This document shows, one piece after another, positions 41,006 through 49,866 of a DNA stretch of 64,000 nt (positions are counted from its first letter, which is position 1; each line of letters starts with the position of its first letter). The DNA comes from Tardibacter chloracetimidivorans (GTDB lineage: Bacteria; Pseudomonadota; Alphaproteobacteria; Sphingomonadales; Sphingomonadaceae): contig NZ_CP018221.1 in the NCBI RefSeq assembly GCF_001890385.1, positions 2,591,501 to 2,655,500 on the forward strand, given 5' to 3'. The notes beneath the pieces are model-generated. The model had not been told where the DNA came from, searched no databases, and saw only the letters and a program-made list of their open reading frames with translations. The position numbers and the translations under genes are program-made.

Positions 41006-43168
41006 CTACGGCGCGGGAGGATCGATCCCGGCAATCACCGCGGTCAGGCGATCGAGCTCGCGCTGGAGAGCTTGACGCTGGAGATCGGAGATGCGCCGTT
41101 CGCGTAGATGCGCCCTGACATCGGCCGCCGCGCGTTCCCAGGCCGGCCTGTGGCGGGCGGTGATGCAGGCGTTGGGACAGCGGGTCGGCTCGCACAGGGC
41201 GGTGAGTGGCTGCGCGGGATCGGGGGTCGTCACGCGCTTGAGGCAGAGCGCGGTCGCGGGATCGAAGAAGCAATCCGCGAGCGGGCCGACATGGAAGGTG
41301 CGCGCGACGCTGGCGAGCATGACGCGCAGGCGGGCGCGATCGGCGATCATGGCGGGCAATGGCCCGAGCTGAACGGCGGCATCGTCGAGCGTCCGCCCGA
41401 TACGCGGTCCCGCCGGCCCGCCAAGCGATGCGCCGCCCTGACGCCGGTCGAAATAGTCCAGCAGGTCATCAGTCTGACCGAGCCGGCACTGCGCCTCGAC
41501 CTCAGCGCGAAACCCCGATGCGCTGGTCCCGGCATAGCCTTCGAACGCGGCGACCGAGGCGTGCTTGTACTGGATCATGCCGGCGATGGTGCCGAACGGA
41601 CGGTTGGCGATGTGCCACGCGATCGTGCGCCGGAACTGCCGCGTCGTGATGCGCCACGGCTTGCCATCGGGACCGGGCGGGATGACCGGCATATCGGGGC
41701 TGCCGAAGGCGGTGTTGAGGTGATCGCGGAAGGTGTTGAGCTGACGGACCACCTCGCTCGACAGATGCGTCTTGGAGACGGCGCTCGCGCGCAGCACCGG
41801 CCAGAGCGTATCGCTGCCGCTGGCGCGCGCCGGTCCTGCCGACAGGCGTTCGAGCACCGTGATCGCATCGGCGACCGGCTCTATCGTCACCCAGCTCGCC
41901 GCCTCGCCCACGGCCGCCCGGCGCTTGTAGATGGTCGATCGGATGCGATGCCGCTCGATCAGGCCGTCCTCACTGCGCGCGATAGAGAGACACCCGCGCC
42001 GCATCGCCTGCACCTCGCAGTCGCGCATGCCGGTCAGGTAGGCGCACACGATATAGGCGGCGGCCTGGAGCATCCGTTCCTCGTGTGCGAGAGTCTTCGC
42101 GTCGAAGTGCTCGCGCCATGGCCGACCGCTCTCGGGATCGATCGAGATCGGCGTGTCCATGCCGCCGACCTCTACCCCCAGTTCGGCCGCCACTGCGTCG
42201 ATCAACCTCGCTTCACCGCCGGTCAGCAGGAGATGCGCGCCTGGCTCGGCCTGCACGTCGATCCCGGCATGGAGATGCAGGAGATGGGCGTTGATCGGTG
42301 GGGTCACGGCGCCGGTGTTGGGGTCGACGCGCAGCTTGCCGTTATGAGCGGTGCCCCAGATCGGTGCGCCGCGCCCCTCGCGGCGTCGGCGACCGAAATA
42401 GGCCTTCAGGCGGGTGCGGCGACGTTGCCGGCGATCAGCGTCCGGGAGGCCGGAGTCGGCGGCGACGAGACGATCCCGGCGCGCTTCGAGCCGATCAAGC
42501 TCGCGACGGGCTGCGAGAATGTCGTCAGCGAAGACGGTGACGTAGCGCAACGACCATGCGAGCAGCGCGGCGATGACCTCTTCCGGGAACCGCGGCGTGC
42601 GGTTCTCCCGGACATGCCGGTAGCCCGCGACGCGGGCGGGCGCCTGTCCGGCCCAGGGCTCGAATGCAAGGCCTCCGCCAGCGAGGTGGTCACGATAGTG
42701 ATAGAGATCGGAGATCACTTCGAGGAGGTGGCCGACGATGACGGGTCGCCGGGCCGGATCGGCACGAAGGTGCCGGGCATAGGCATCGACCAACGCCTGA
42801 TCGATACGGGAAACGTCGAGCCGTCCGAGCCGCTCACGGGCGAAAGCGAAGAACCGGCGGGCACGGTTGAATGCCTGGCGAATGCTCGCCGGCGGCAGCT
42901 TCGGGCGGTAGCCGGGAAGATCGACGTTGAGACGGGCGTAGAGATAGGCGCGCATCGCCGCCTGCACATCGGCATGTTCGAGCACGTCGAAATGCACGGT
43001 GACGTGGCAGCGCCGGGCGTTCTCGCGGAATACGGCGAGACCGAGATCCCAGCTCGGGTCGCCGACGCGAGACAGCTCCTCGCGGGCGTGGCCCTCCTTG
43101 AGCGGCGCGCTCGCCAGCACGGGGCGATCGTCGAAGGCAGGCTCTTGGGCATGGGCGGGTATGGTCAT
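41006..43168 (-). CDS. Tyrosine recombinase (third of trio, 720 aa)
   Basis: A large tyrosine-recombinase-type protein. Its central and C-terminal regions hold the catalytic-domain pattern (YIVCAYLTGMRDCEVQAMRR, then ITTRQFRRTIAWHIANRPFG, then IQYKHASVAAFEGYAG) with Arg, an RR in place of the usual HxxR and a candidate Tyr. It ends in a Cys cluster (CEPTRCPNACITARH) that could bind zinc. Family members with such a tail occur in recombinase trios. It overlaps the second gene by four bases (ATGA). Confidence 0.78.
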   Translation of the reverse strand: MTIPAHAQEPAFDDRPVLASAPLKEGHAREELSRVGDPSWDLGLAVFRENARRCHVTVHFDVLEHADVQAAMRAYLYARLNVDLPGYRPKLPPASIRQAFNRARRFFAFARERLGRLDVSRIDQALVDAYARHLRADPARRPVIVGHLLEVISDLYHYRDHLAGGGLAFEPWAGQAPARVAGYRHVRENRTPRFPEEVIAALLAWSLRYVTVFADDILAARRELDRLEARRDRLVAADSGLPDADRRQRRRTRLKAYFGRRRREGRGAPIWGTAHNGKLRVDPNTGAVTPPINAHLLHLHAGIDVQAEPGAHLLLTGGEARLIDAVAAELGVEVGGMDTPISIDPESGRPWREHFDAKTLAHEERMLQAAAYIVCAYLTGMRDCEVQAMRRGCLSIARSEDGLIERHRIRSTIYKRRAAVGEAASWVTIEPVADAITVLERLSAGPARASGSDTLWPVLRASAVSKTHLSSEVVRQLNTFRDHLNTAFGSPDMPVIPPGPDGKPWRITTRQFRRTIAWHIANRPFGTIAGMIQYKHASVAAFEGYAGTSASGFRAEVEAQCRLGQTDDLLDYFDRRQGGASLGGPAGPRIGRTLDDAAVQLGPLPAMIADRARLRVMLASVARTFHVGPLADCFFDPATALCLKRVTTPDPAQPLTALCEPTRCPNACITARHRPAWERAAADVRAHLRERRISDLQRQALQRELDRLTAVIAGIDPPAP

Positions 43169-44952
43169 GCGCGTGCCTCCGGCGGCAGATAAAGCCGCTC
43201 GCTCTCCATCTGCCGGCGCGCATCGGCGATGACGGCATCGGAGAAGGCCGGCACGACCTGGGCGGTGATGCGGGCATGGACGCGGCCGAACTTGGCCGCC
43301 CAGTCGGTCGCGGGCAGGCTCAGCCGCTGTTCTTCGACGAAGACGAGGAAAGCCAGGATCGCGGGGAGCTTGCGCGCGGTGATGACGGCGTTAGGGCAAT
43401 CAAGGCAGCCCCAGAAGGGCTGCGCACAGGGCGAACCGGCCTCGGCGAAGGGACTGTTATGGAAGCCCGCGCAGGCGGCGAGCCAGACATCCTGTTCGCC
43501 GTCGAGCAACGGACCCACGGTAGCCAGCGGCATCAGCGGCTCGGCCTGATCGGGCGCTTTGCGCAACGCCTGCTCGGCGGTGGGCGGAAGCACGGTCGGC
43601 ATCGCGGCGGCGACCGCTGCGCGGAAGGCGTCGGCGACGGCCGTCTCGTGCAGGGGCCGGAGCGACGGCAGATCAGCATAGTGGCGCGCCGCTACCTCGC
43701 GCGAGTGGCCGACCGCGAAGCGGGCTATATGCCCCTCGGTCTTGGTGTACCATAACGCCTTGTGGGTCTTGCGGAGCCGGGAGAGCAGCAGGTGGAGCGG
43801 CTTGCCGTCGTCATCGACAATATCGTTCTGCGCCACCCAGGCATCGATCCGTTCCGTCGGGTGGCGGATACCTGCCCGCAGGCCGCCAGCGTTGTGATAA
43901 ACCCAAATACGATCGTCGTTTAGATGCGTGCGGGCAGTCGCCGTGACCTCGATCAGGCGACGAATAAGACCGCCAGGCGTGCCACCACCGCCGTCGCGGA
44001 CGTGCATGCTCTTATGCTCGGCGCCGCGAGCGCGGCGCTTGAGATAGCGCAGTTCCACCGTGCCGGCATGGGGGTTGGTGAGACAATCCACGGTCAGCGT
44101 CTTCAGGCACTCGGGCTCGAGGCCGGTATCGAGCGTGAGCAACACGAGCAGCGCCGGCAGATCGCGCGCAAGCAGGTGATGGCGGCCATGCAGGTCGTCG
44201 ATGAGCGTGCTGATCGGCAATGCGCGCCGCATGCGCATGAAATAGAGGCTCTTCAGCGCGGGCTGGTCTGCGACGATAAAGCCCTGCCGCGCGATGATCG
44301 CTTCGACATCGGCGCGCGCGCTGGCGATGACCGGGTCGCCCTCATCGGTCCGGTCGTCGGCGCCGAGACGGCGGAACATCGCTTCGACATCGGTCCTCGC
44401 GGCGTCGCGCAACGCGCGGGCGACGAAGGGGCTATAAGCATCGCGCGGGGTCGAGCGGCCCGCCGATGTGGCCAGCGTGTAGCGCAGCCGCTCATGCAGG
44501 TCGGACGCGATCCGATCGGGCCGGTCTGCCTCGATCGCGCGCAATGTGTTGATGATCTTGCCGACCGTTATGTGCCGGTGGATCGCGCCCATCCCGCGCT
44601 GTTCGAGCGCGGAGGCGAACCCATCGATATGGACTGCGCGCAGGTCGCTGACGCCAGCCACGTTCAGCGCGTCATCGCCAAGCCAGGCGAAGAACAGGCG
44701 GTAGGCATTTACATACTGCTTGATGACGCTGGCCGCACCGATGGGGCCGCCGAGCGCCGCTGACCGACGTAGCGCGCCCGCGAAGGCGATGGCGAGTGGG
44801 CGAGGAACGAGCCCAGTCATATCGATCAGGACCGTTCCGCCATGCCGTGCCTCGATCGTGAACTTGAGGCCGAGCACAGGATCGGGCTGCACGGACTCCG
44901 GCGTGATCGGCGCGAAAGCGACAGGCCGGCCCTTGCGGGGATGCCCGCTCAT
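43165..44952 (-). CDS. Tyrosine recombinase-like protein (second of trio, 595 aa)
   Basis: A 595-residue protein with an N-terminal SAM-like DNA-binding region (SVIKQYVNAYRLFFAWLGDD) and a C-terminal catalytic-like half (LLVLLTLDTGLEPECLKTLT, LSRLRKTHKALWYTKTEGHI, then VGHSREVAARHYADLPSL with the terminal Tyr). It ends in a Cys-rich domain (CAQPFWGCLDCPNAVITARK), paralleling the third gene. It overlaps both neighbours by four bases (ATGA), so the three are made in one operon and probably act together. Confidence 0.78.
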   Translation of the reverse strand: MSGHPRKGRPVAFAPITPESVQPDPVLGLKFTIEARHGGTVLIDMTGLVPRPLAIAFAGALRRSAALGGPIGAASVIKQYVNAYRLFFAWLGDDALNVAGVSDLRAVHIDGFASALEQRGMGAIHRHITVGKIINTLRAIEADRPDRIASDLHERLRYTLATSAGRSTPRDAYSPFVARALRDAARTDVEAMFRRLGADDRTDEGDPVIASARADVEAIIARQGFIVADQPALKSLYFMRMRRALPISTLIDDLHGRHHLLARDLPALLVLLTLDTGLEPECLKTLTVDCLTNPHAGTVELRYLKRRARGAEHKSMHVRDGGGGTPGGLIRRLIEVTATARTHLNDDRIWVYHNAGGLRAGIRHPTERIDAWVAQNDIVDDDGKPLHLLLSRLRKTHKALWYTKTEGHIARFAVGHSREVAARHYADLPSLRPLHETAVADAFRAAVAAAMPTVLPPTAEQALRKAPDQAEPLMPLATVGPLLDGEQDVWLAACAGFHNSPFAEAGSPCAQPFWGCLDCPNAVITARKLPAILAFLVFVEEQRLSLPATDWAAKFGRVHARITAQVVPAFSDAVIADARRQMESERLYLPPEARA

Positions 44953-46346
44953 GCGCCCTGCGGTCCCGGCAGCAGCGCGAGCAGCTCCTCGACGGCCGCG
45001 TCCACTGTATCGGCGCGCGTCGCGATATGATCGAGGTAGATATAGGTGGTGGTGAGGCTCGCGTGGCCGAGCAGACGTTGCACCTGTTGCAGCGGGTCGC
45101 CCAGGATCAGCCGGTAGCTCTCCACCGGCCCCGCCGGCAATGCCGCTTCGCGCCGCCGCTGCTGGATCAGCAAGGCGAGCATATGGACTGCGAAGGTGTG
45201 ACGAAGCTGGTGGGGACTGATCGACAGCGGGAAACCGTTCTCCTCGCACCGCTTGCAGGCACGGGTGAAGATCACCTCCCACGAGTTGGGGCGAACAGGC
45301 TGCCCTACCTCGGTCAGCCATAGCGCCGCCGGCTCGTGGGGTGGTCCATCCTCGTCGCACAGGATCAGGCGGCATCGTTCCTCTGGGGTGCAGACATCGC
45401 GCATGCGGTCGAGACCGGCGCGGGTGACAGGGATCGGTCGTTCGAGCTTGGCCGCGCCGTCCCGCGCGGCGAACTTGGTCACGCCTGCGGCGCGTTCGAC
45501 GGCGACATAGGCGGCGATCTGACGCAGCAGCCGACGCGGGACCAGCACACTGCGTCCCCGGTCGCCCTTGGTGAGCGGCGGCGGCAGGCGCAGCCAAAGC
45601 TGCTGAGCCTGATCGTGGTCGTGATCGATGGCCGCAAGCTCATCGGCGAGCAGGCCCGACGCCTCTTCAAGACGCAGGCCAGTGGTGACGAGAAGGTCGG
45701 CGAACAGAGCGTTGCGCAGCCCGTTGCGATCGCGAGCGCCGGGGCGCTCGGTGCCGTCCGGGGTGAGGCCGCGCAGGCCGACCTCGCGGAAAATGTGGTA
45801 GTCGTCCATCGTGACGAACCGCACATCCGACCGCCTGGCAACACGTTCATAGGCGTCGTTGCGCGCCGCGATCATGCCACGACGGCCACCTTGCGCCGGT
45901 CGCCACACGGCGCGGCGGCTAAACGGCGCGTCGGCGATCAGCCCTTGCTGCTCGCCCCAGCGGTAGAGGCGATCGAGGCTGGCGACAGCCCGGTTCCAGC
46001 TTGCCGCCGTGATCCGGTGATCGGCCTCGTCGCGGCGTCGCTCACGATGATAGGCATCGACATCGTCGCGGGTCGCAGCCCACACGGTCTTGCCGCAGGC
46101 ATCGAGAAAGCGGAGCCAGACCGCAACATCATAGGCGTAGGCGCGAAGCGAGTGCCGCGAGCGGACCCCCGACAGCGGCAGGTCGAGAAAGAAGCGATCC
46201 AGATCGGGATCATAGAGCGCGTCACCGCGCAGGATCAGCGGCACATGCGCATCGAGACCCTTGGCCTCGCGGCGCTCGCAAACAGTAATGATCGACACCG
46301 GCCCGAAACCCTCCCCCCGGACCCCCCACCCGGAAGCTGACCTCAC
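44949..46346 (-). CDS. Tyrosine recombinase (first of trio, 465 aa)
   Basis: A 465-residue recombinase with an N-terminal core-binding domain (GVRSRHSLRAYAYDVAVWLR) and a C-terminal catalytic domain (TTGLRLEEASGLLADELAAI, SPHQLRHTFAVHM, RLLGHASLTTTYIYLDHIAT). R, HxxR, H and Y of the active site are all present. The start at 46346 is an upper bound. GTG at 46298 is another candidate. It lies 21 bases from the 19-bp inverted repeat at 46367, a likely accessory recombination site. Confidence 0.85.
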   Translation of the reverse strand: MRSASGWGVRGEGFGPVSIITVCERREAKGLDAHVPLILRGDALYDPDLDRFFLDLPLSGVRSRHSLRAYAYDVAVWLRFLDACGKTVWAATRDDVDAYHRERRRDEADHRITAASWNRAVASLDRLYRWGEQQGLIADAPFSRRAVWRPAQGGRRGMIAARNDAYERVARRSDVRFVTMDDYHIFREVGLRGLTPDGTERPGARDRNGLRNALFADLLVTTGLRLEEASGLLADELAAIDHDHDQAQQLWLRLPPPLTKGDRGRSVLVPRRLLRQIAAYVAVERAAGVTKFAARDGAAKLERPIPVTRAGLDRMRDVCTPEERCRLILCDEDGPPHEPAALWLTEVGQPVRPNSWEVIFTRACKRCEENGFPLSISPHQLRHTFAVHMLALLIQQRRREAALPAGPVESYRLILGDPLQQVQRLLGHASLTTTYIYLDHIATRADTVDAAVEELLALLPGPQGA

Positions 46347-46366
46347 ACCGATGCGCTCTATGGCCC

Positions 46367-46430
46367 GGCAGTAATCAGGCTGGCCTCCGCCAGCTCTTGG
46401 GTCAGCGCTACGGCCAGCCTGATTACTGCC
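46367..46430. repeat. 19-bp perfect inverted repeat near one end of the trio element
   Basis: GGCAGTAATCAGGCTGGCC at 46367-46385 is matched by its exact reverse complement at 46412-46430, separated by 26 bases. It lies inside the element between the ardC junction (46494) and the first recombinase gene. It could be an accessory recombinase-binding site or an operator of the recombinase operon. Confidence 0.75.
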
Positions 46431-46494
46431 TACCGTGGGCGTCCATCGCCGACCTTACTGCAATGTTGCGGACGGCGCAGACTGTCCAGATAAG

Positions 46495-46819
46495 GCCACG
46501 AGTTCCTCGAAACTATAAGCTTGGTCACCGAACCGCTTGCCGAATGTCCGGGCGAGCCGCGCCGTGCCTCCGGACCAATGAACGGTTTCATGGGCTCGGG
46601 TCGAGGCATAGTGGTCCATCGACTTGAACGAGCGCTGATGCGGCATCTGGATATAATCGAACGTGGGGTGAAAATAGGCGCGGTCGCCGCCGTGCCGCAC
46701 CTCGGCAGGAATCGGCTCGAAGAAGGCGTCGATCGCGGATTGGCGCGCCGAAGGATCGACCGGCGTAGGATCTTCGTCAGCCGGATAGAAATAGGCCGGC
46801 AGGCCATCGATCTGGTCGG
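46495..46819 (-). pseudogene. ardC: ardC (copy 1), central part (exon after intron 2)
   Basis: The middle 108 codons of ardC copy 1, starting at the 3' splice site of intron 2 with DQIDGLPAYFYPADEDPTPV and containing the zincin motif RAHETVHWSGG (HExxH). It stops at the trio-element junction inside FEELVA. In the present DNA translation continues into the element and ends at ATLQ, so the C-terminal domain is missing. Confidence 0.85.
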
Positions 46820-46840
46820 GTAGGGTAGGCCGGCAAAGTC

Positions 46841-48757
46841 TCAGAGAGAACATTGCTCGGCCCCCCTCCGAACCGGACGTGCACCTTTCAGCGCATCCGG
46901 CTCTCCACGACTGCGTGCTATCCGCCGTTGGCGGTCGGTTGGTTGACCGGCGTGGATGCTATGATGGCAAGCGACGCATAGGACTACGCGCTTGCGCTGC
47001 CGGGCTGCTCGCATGTGGCGAGACAGTCCGGCATATTGCATCTCCGCGACCCGGCGGACGTGATGGATTTCACAGGGAAGGTCTTCCCGACCACACCGCT
47101 CGCACTGGCGAGCATTGAGCCGTTCGACCAACTCTGTCCTGCTAAACACGAACTGAGCTGAGCGGGGATTATCGATCCCGCCCCACGTTCGTACATGTCG
47201 TCGCAGATCCTTCAGCTGCCACAACTTGATCGCGCGGGGTTCATTTCCCACTTCGAAGCGGATGAAGAATTCCATCCCACGCCGCAGTCTGGCGAAGACG
47301 CTGCGAGCCGATGTCCTATGCTTGGCGGCGATGGTTTTGACGCAGGAGAACAGGGCGAAGTAACCCCCTTTGTTCAGCTTGCGCTTCACGTCGTCAGCTA
47401 GGGCATAATAGTTCGCAAAGCCGCGCCATTCGGCATTGTAGGCAAGGACGATCTCCACGTCGCTTGCGAAGCGCAGCGCGGGCCGACCACGCGGGCGGAA
47501 GGCTTCATAGTCGCCCCAGCCCTTGTCGTTGACGAACCGGACAACCCGATCCCTCGGAACGCGAAGCCGCAGCCGGTCAGCCAAGCCGCGCCGCAAGGTC
47601 GGACGACCATCGAAGATCGCCTTGTGCGGATTACGGTTGGTGCTGGTGCAGACCTCGTATCCTAAGAACCGCGCCCCGTCCGTGGCTTTTCGGATTCCGC
47701 TTTTCTCGGCGGACATTTCCAGCTTCAGGGTGTCGGTCAGGAAGACCCTGACCTCATCCATCAACTGGCGTGCCTCCGCTTTGCTGCCGGTCACACCGAT
47801 GAGGAAGTCATCGGCATAGCGGCAGTATCGCAGTCTCCTATAGTTGGGATCGAGGGCGTCGCTGGCCGGAACGGTTGCCCGTTCTGCCTTGAGCCGACCG
47901 ATCTCCTCCAGCATGGAGGTGATCTTCGGGAAGTCCGCAAACCCTTGGGCTCGCAGCGCATCCACATTCCGACGAAGGTAAGAGATGCGGTTGCGGATAC
48001 GACGATAATCATTCGTGTATCCGCGTTTGTCGCCCTTGGTGAAGCTGACTATCCGGGCCTCAATGAACATATCAAGCTCATGGAGGTAGATATTCGCCAG
48101 CATCGGCGAGACGACACCGCCCTGAGGTGTGCCGCTGTAGGTCCGATGATAGACCCAGTCCTCGATATAGCCCGCCTTGAGCAAGCCTCGGATCAGACGC
48201 ATGAAGCGACGATCCGCGATCCGCTTTTCCAGCAGGCCGATCAGAACATCATGGTCGATATTGTCGAAGAATCCAACAACGTCGACGTCGATCAGCCACT
48301 TCACCCCCGTCCATTTGGCGCGGATGGATTCCAACGCCGTATGGCACGAGCGCCCTTTCCTAAACCCATGCGAGTGCTGCGAGAACAGCGGTTCATAGAT
48401 TTGCTCAAGGAGCGTCCGCACCACTTCCTGGACGAGCTTGTCCTCCGTGGTCGGCACGCCAAGCGGCCGTTTCTTGCCGTTGGCTTTCGGGATATACACC
48501 CGACGTACCGGCTTGGGCCGATAGCTTCCGTCCGCCAACCGGTCGATGATCGACCTGACCATCTCGGGCGAAAAGCCGTCGAGTGTCTTGCCGTCAACGC
48601 CCGGCGTCATCGCACCCTTGTTGGGCGCGATCTGCTGATAGGCATGCTCCCAAAGGAGCGGGCTTTTCATGAGGCGGAAGAGTCCATTGACCCGCCGACC
48701 CGACCTGATGATGGTCGGGAGTGATCTGACGGCCCTCTCGATGGTATCTGGCAGCAT
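46841..48757 (-). CDS. Group II intron reverse transcriptase-maturase (intron 2)
   Basis: A 638-residue protein related to the intron 1 maturase. RT motifs include PKPVRRVYIPKANGKKRPLG, DVDVVGFFDNIDHD, TPQGGVVSPMLANIYLHELD and YCRYADDFLIG. The C-terminal HNH region reads CERCGREDLPCEIHHVRR, then VLCVACHHSIHAGQ. The ATG at 48757 follows GAGGAGG, so the longer frame to 48904 is rejected. As in intron 1, the frame continues through domain V (GEPDALKGARPVRRGAEQ) and stops 21 bases before the intron end. Confidence 0.9.
   Translation of the reverse strand: MLPDTIERAVRSLPTIIRSGRRVNGLFRLMKSPLLWEHAYQQIAPNKGAMTPGVDGKTLDGFSPEMVRSIIDRLADGSYRPKPVRRVYIPKANGKKRPLGVPTTEDKLVQEVVRTLLEQIYEPLFSQHSHGFRKGRSCHTALESIRAKWTGVKWLIDVDVVGFFDNIDHDVLIGLLEKRIADRRFMRLIRGLLKAGYIEDWVYHRTYSGTPQGGVVSPMLANIYLHELDMFIEARIVSFTKGDKRGYTNDYRRIRNRISYLRRNVDALRAQGFADFPKITSMLEEIGRLKAERATVPASDALDPNYRRLRYCRYADDFLIGVTGSKAEARQLMDEVRVFLTDTLKLEMSAEKSGIRKATDGARFLGYEVCTSTNRNPHKAIFDGRPTLRRGLADRLRLRVPRDRVVRFVNDKGWGDYEAFRPRGRPALRFASDVEIVLAYNAEWRGFANYYALADDVKRKLNKGGYFALFSCVKTIAAKHRTSARSVFARLRRGMEFFIRFEVGNEPRAIKLWQLKDLRRHVRTWGGIDNPRSAQFVFSRTELVERLNARQCERCGREDLPCEIHHVRRVAEMQYAGLSRHMRAARQRKRVVLCVACHHSIHAGQPTDRQRRIARSRGEPDALKGARPVRRGAEQCSL
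46861..46905 (-). ncRNA. Group II intron 2 domain V
   Basis: On the minus strand GAGAGCCGGATGCGCTGAAA is followed by GGTGCACGTCCGGTTCGG and a G-run. The long hairpin with the conserved bulge and loop is the intron catalytic centre. It differs from the intron 1 copy at paired positions that keep base pairing. Confidence 0.85.
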
Positions 48758-49395
48758 TAGCACACCTCCTCGTGAGGTTGTCTGATCGCAGTCGCTGCCG
48801 CCCTTCCCCCGAGCGTTGAGGCTTTTCGCATGGGTTGCCCCGCACTTATGGCCGCGCTCGTTCCCCATCAGAGTGGAGACTGTCCCGGCCATTACGCCGG
48901 GCATTTGAGTACTATGGCGGCTCCGTCGCCATGCAGGTCCGGCAAGCCGTCCTGTTTAGGCGATCCCGCAATTACGGAAGTCGGAGTTCCGACGTGGTTA
49001 GGTGCCCCGTTCGTTCACTTGCCCCTCCCTACAGAGGGTGCGCCGGAGAAGCTGGCAGGCTCGCGGCATGACCGCTTGCTCGGGAGGAACTCAACGCCCT
49101 TTCCTCCATTTCTCCGATGTGCCGCGTCAACCATCCTGCGACACCGCTCACGTTGTTAGCCGCTGCAAACTGGGGTTCAGGCAGTATAGCTTTCACCATA
49201 CACGTCTTGCCCTGATCCATGACGCCGCAGATGGCTTTGGCGCTTCCGGACCTTTTCTGAACATGCTACTTTTCCCCGTCCCTTTCAGGATTTCAGCTAT
49301 TGCTAGCCGAGGTTAGTCCAGTGGGCATGATCTATAGCCAGCAAGATCATCTACTCATGGTAGAGCTCCTTTGTACTTCCGCCGTTACGGCGCAC

Positions 49396-49780
49396 CGTTG
49401 AAGACGATGTAGTGGCGTAGGAAGCGGATGCTGCGCTCGGTCTCCGCGCCGGTGACGGGGTCGGACTCCGTTTTCTTGAAGCTCGAATAATAGACCGAGA
49501 GCGAGCCTTGCTCGCCCCGGCGGACGTTGGCGCCCAGCGCCTCGGCCTGGCGGTATGTCATCCAGTAGCGCGACCGATAGCCGCGCACATCGGCAATTGC
49601 CCAAAGGTAGAGGACATTGATCCCCGTATAGGGCGTGCCGCAATGCCGAAGCGGTCGCCCGCCGGCGCCGGTGACCCGCCAGGGGCGGCTCCAGGGTGCG
49701 ACGCCCTCTTCGAGCTTGCGGATGATGAGGTCGGTGATCTCGGCCGCGGCGTCGCGGCTCGGCTTCTGTTTGCTGCGCAT
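49396..49780 (-). CDS. ardC: ardC (copy 1), exon 1 (before intron 2)
   Basis: The first 128 codons of ardC copy 1, MRSKQKPSRDAAAEITDLII onward, comprising the N-terminal ssDNA-binding-like domain (GTPYTGINVLYLWAIADVRG, MTYRQAEALGANVRRGEQGS). It ends at the 5' splice site in FN. Splicing of intron 2 would join it to the central part, but the C terminus is still cut off by the trio element. The start is ATG at 49780. Confidence 0.85.
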
Positions 49781-49866
49781 GACCGTTGGTCCCGTGGTTT
49801 GGGCAAGGGAAGACCGCCGGCGCGAAGGAGCACCGGCGGTCTGTCGCTCAGGAGATGGAGCGCGCT

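Larger units (their letters stand above)
39615..46494 (-). mobile_element. Recombinase-trio element carrying its own ardC, inserted in ardC
   Basis: A 6,880-base insertion in ardC copy 1. Its ends share the imperfect inverted repeat CATATCCTGACAGTC (from 39619) and CTTATCTGGACAGTC (reading inward from 46494), 12 of 15 matching. A dinucleotide GC is shared at the two junctions. Three overlapping tyrosine-recombinase genes, in the order 465-595-720 residues, followed by a complete ardC are inside. This arrangement resembles GInt-type or Tn554-like trios, a comparison I can make only by architecture. 39615-39969 has no gene, is very GC-rich and has inverted repeats, and is the element's other end. 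A 19-bp inverted repeat lies at 46367-46430. Confidence 0.75.
46820..49395 (-). mobile_element. Group II intron 2 in ardC
   Basis: A 2,576-base group II intron starting GTGCGCC at 49395 and ending CCTACCCTAC at 46820. Excision joins AAC G to CC GAC CAG, giving VFNADQIDG, exactly the ArdC sequence also found in ardC copy 2 (FNADQIDG). Domain V is at 46861-46905. The 5' domains (48758-49395) contain no gene. The maturase is encoded at 46841-48757. Confidence 0.88.

Noticed and set aside
41108-43192. 694-codon plus-strand frame opposite a recombinase gene
   Set aside because: Antisense shadow of the 720-residue recombinase, whose motifs and ATGA overlaps support the minus strand.
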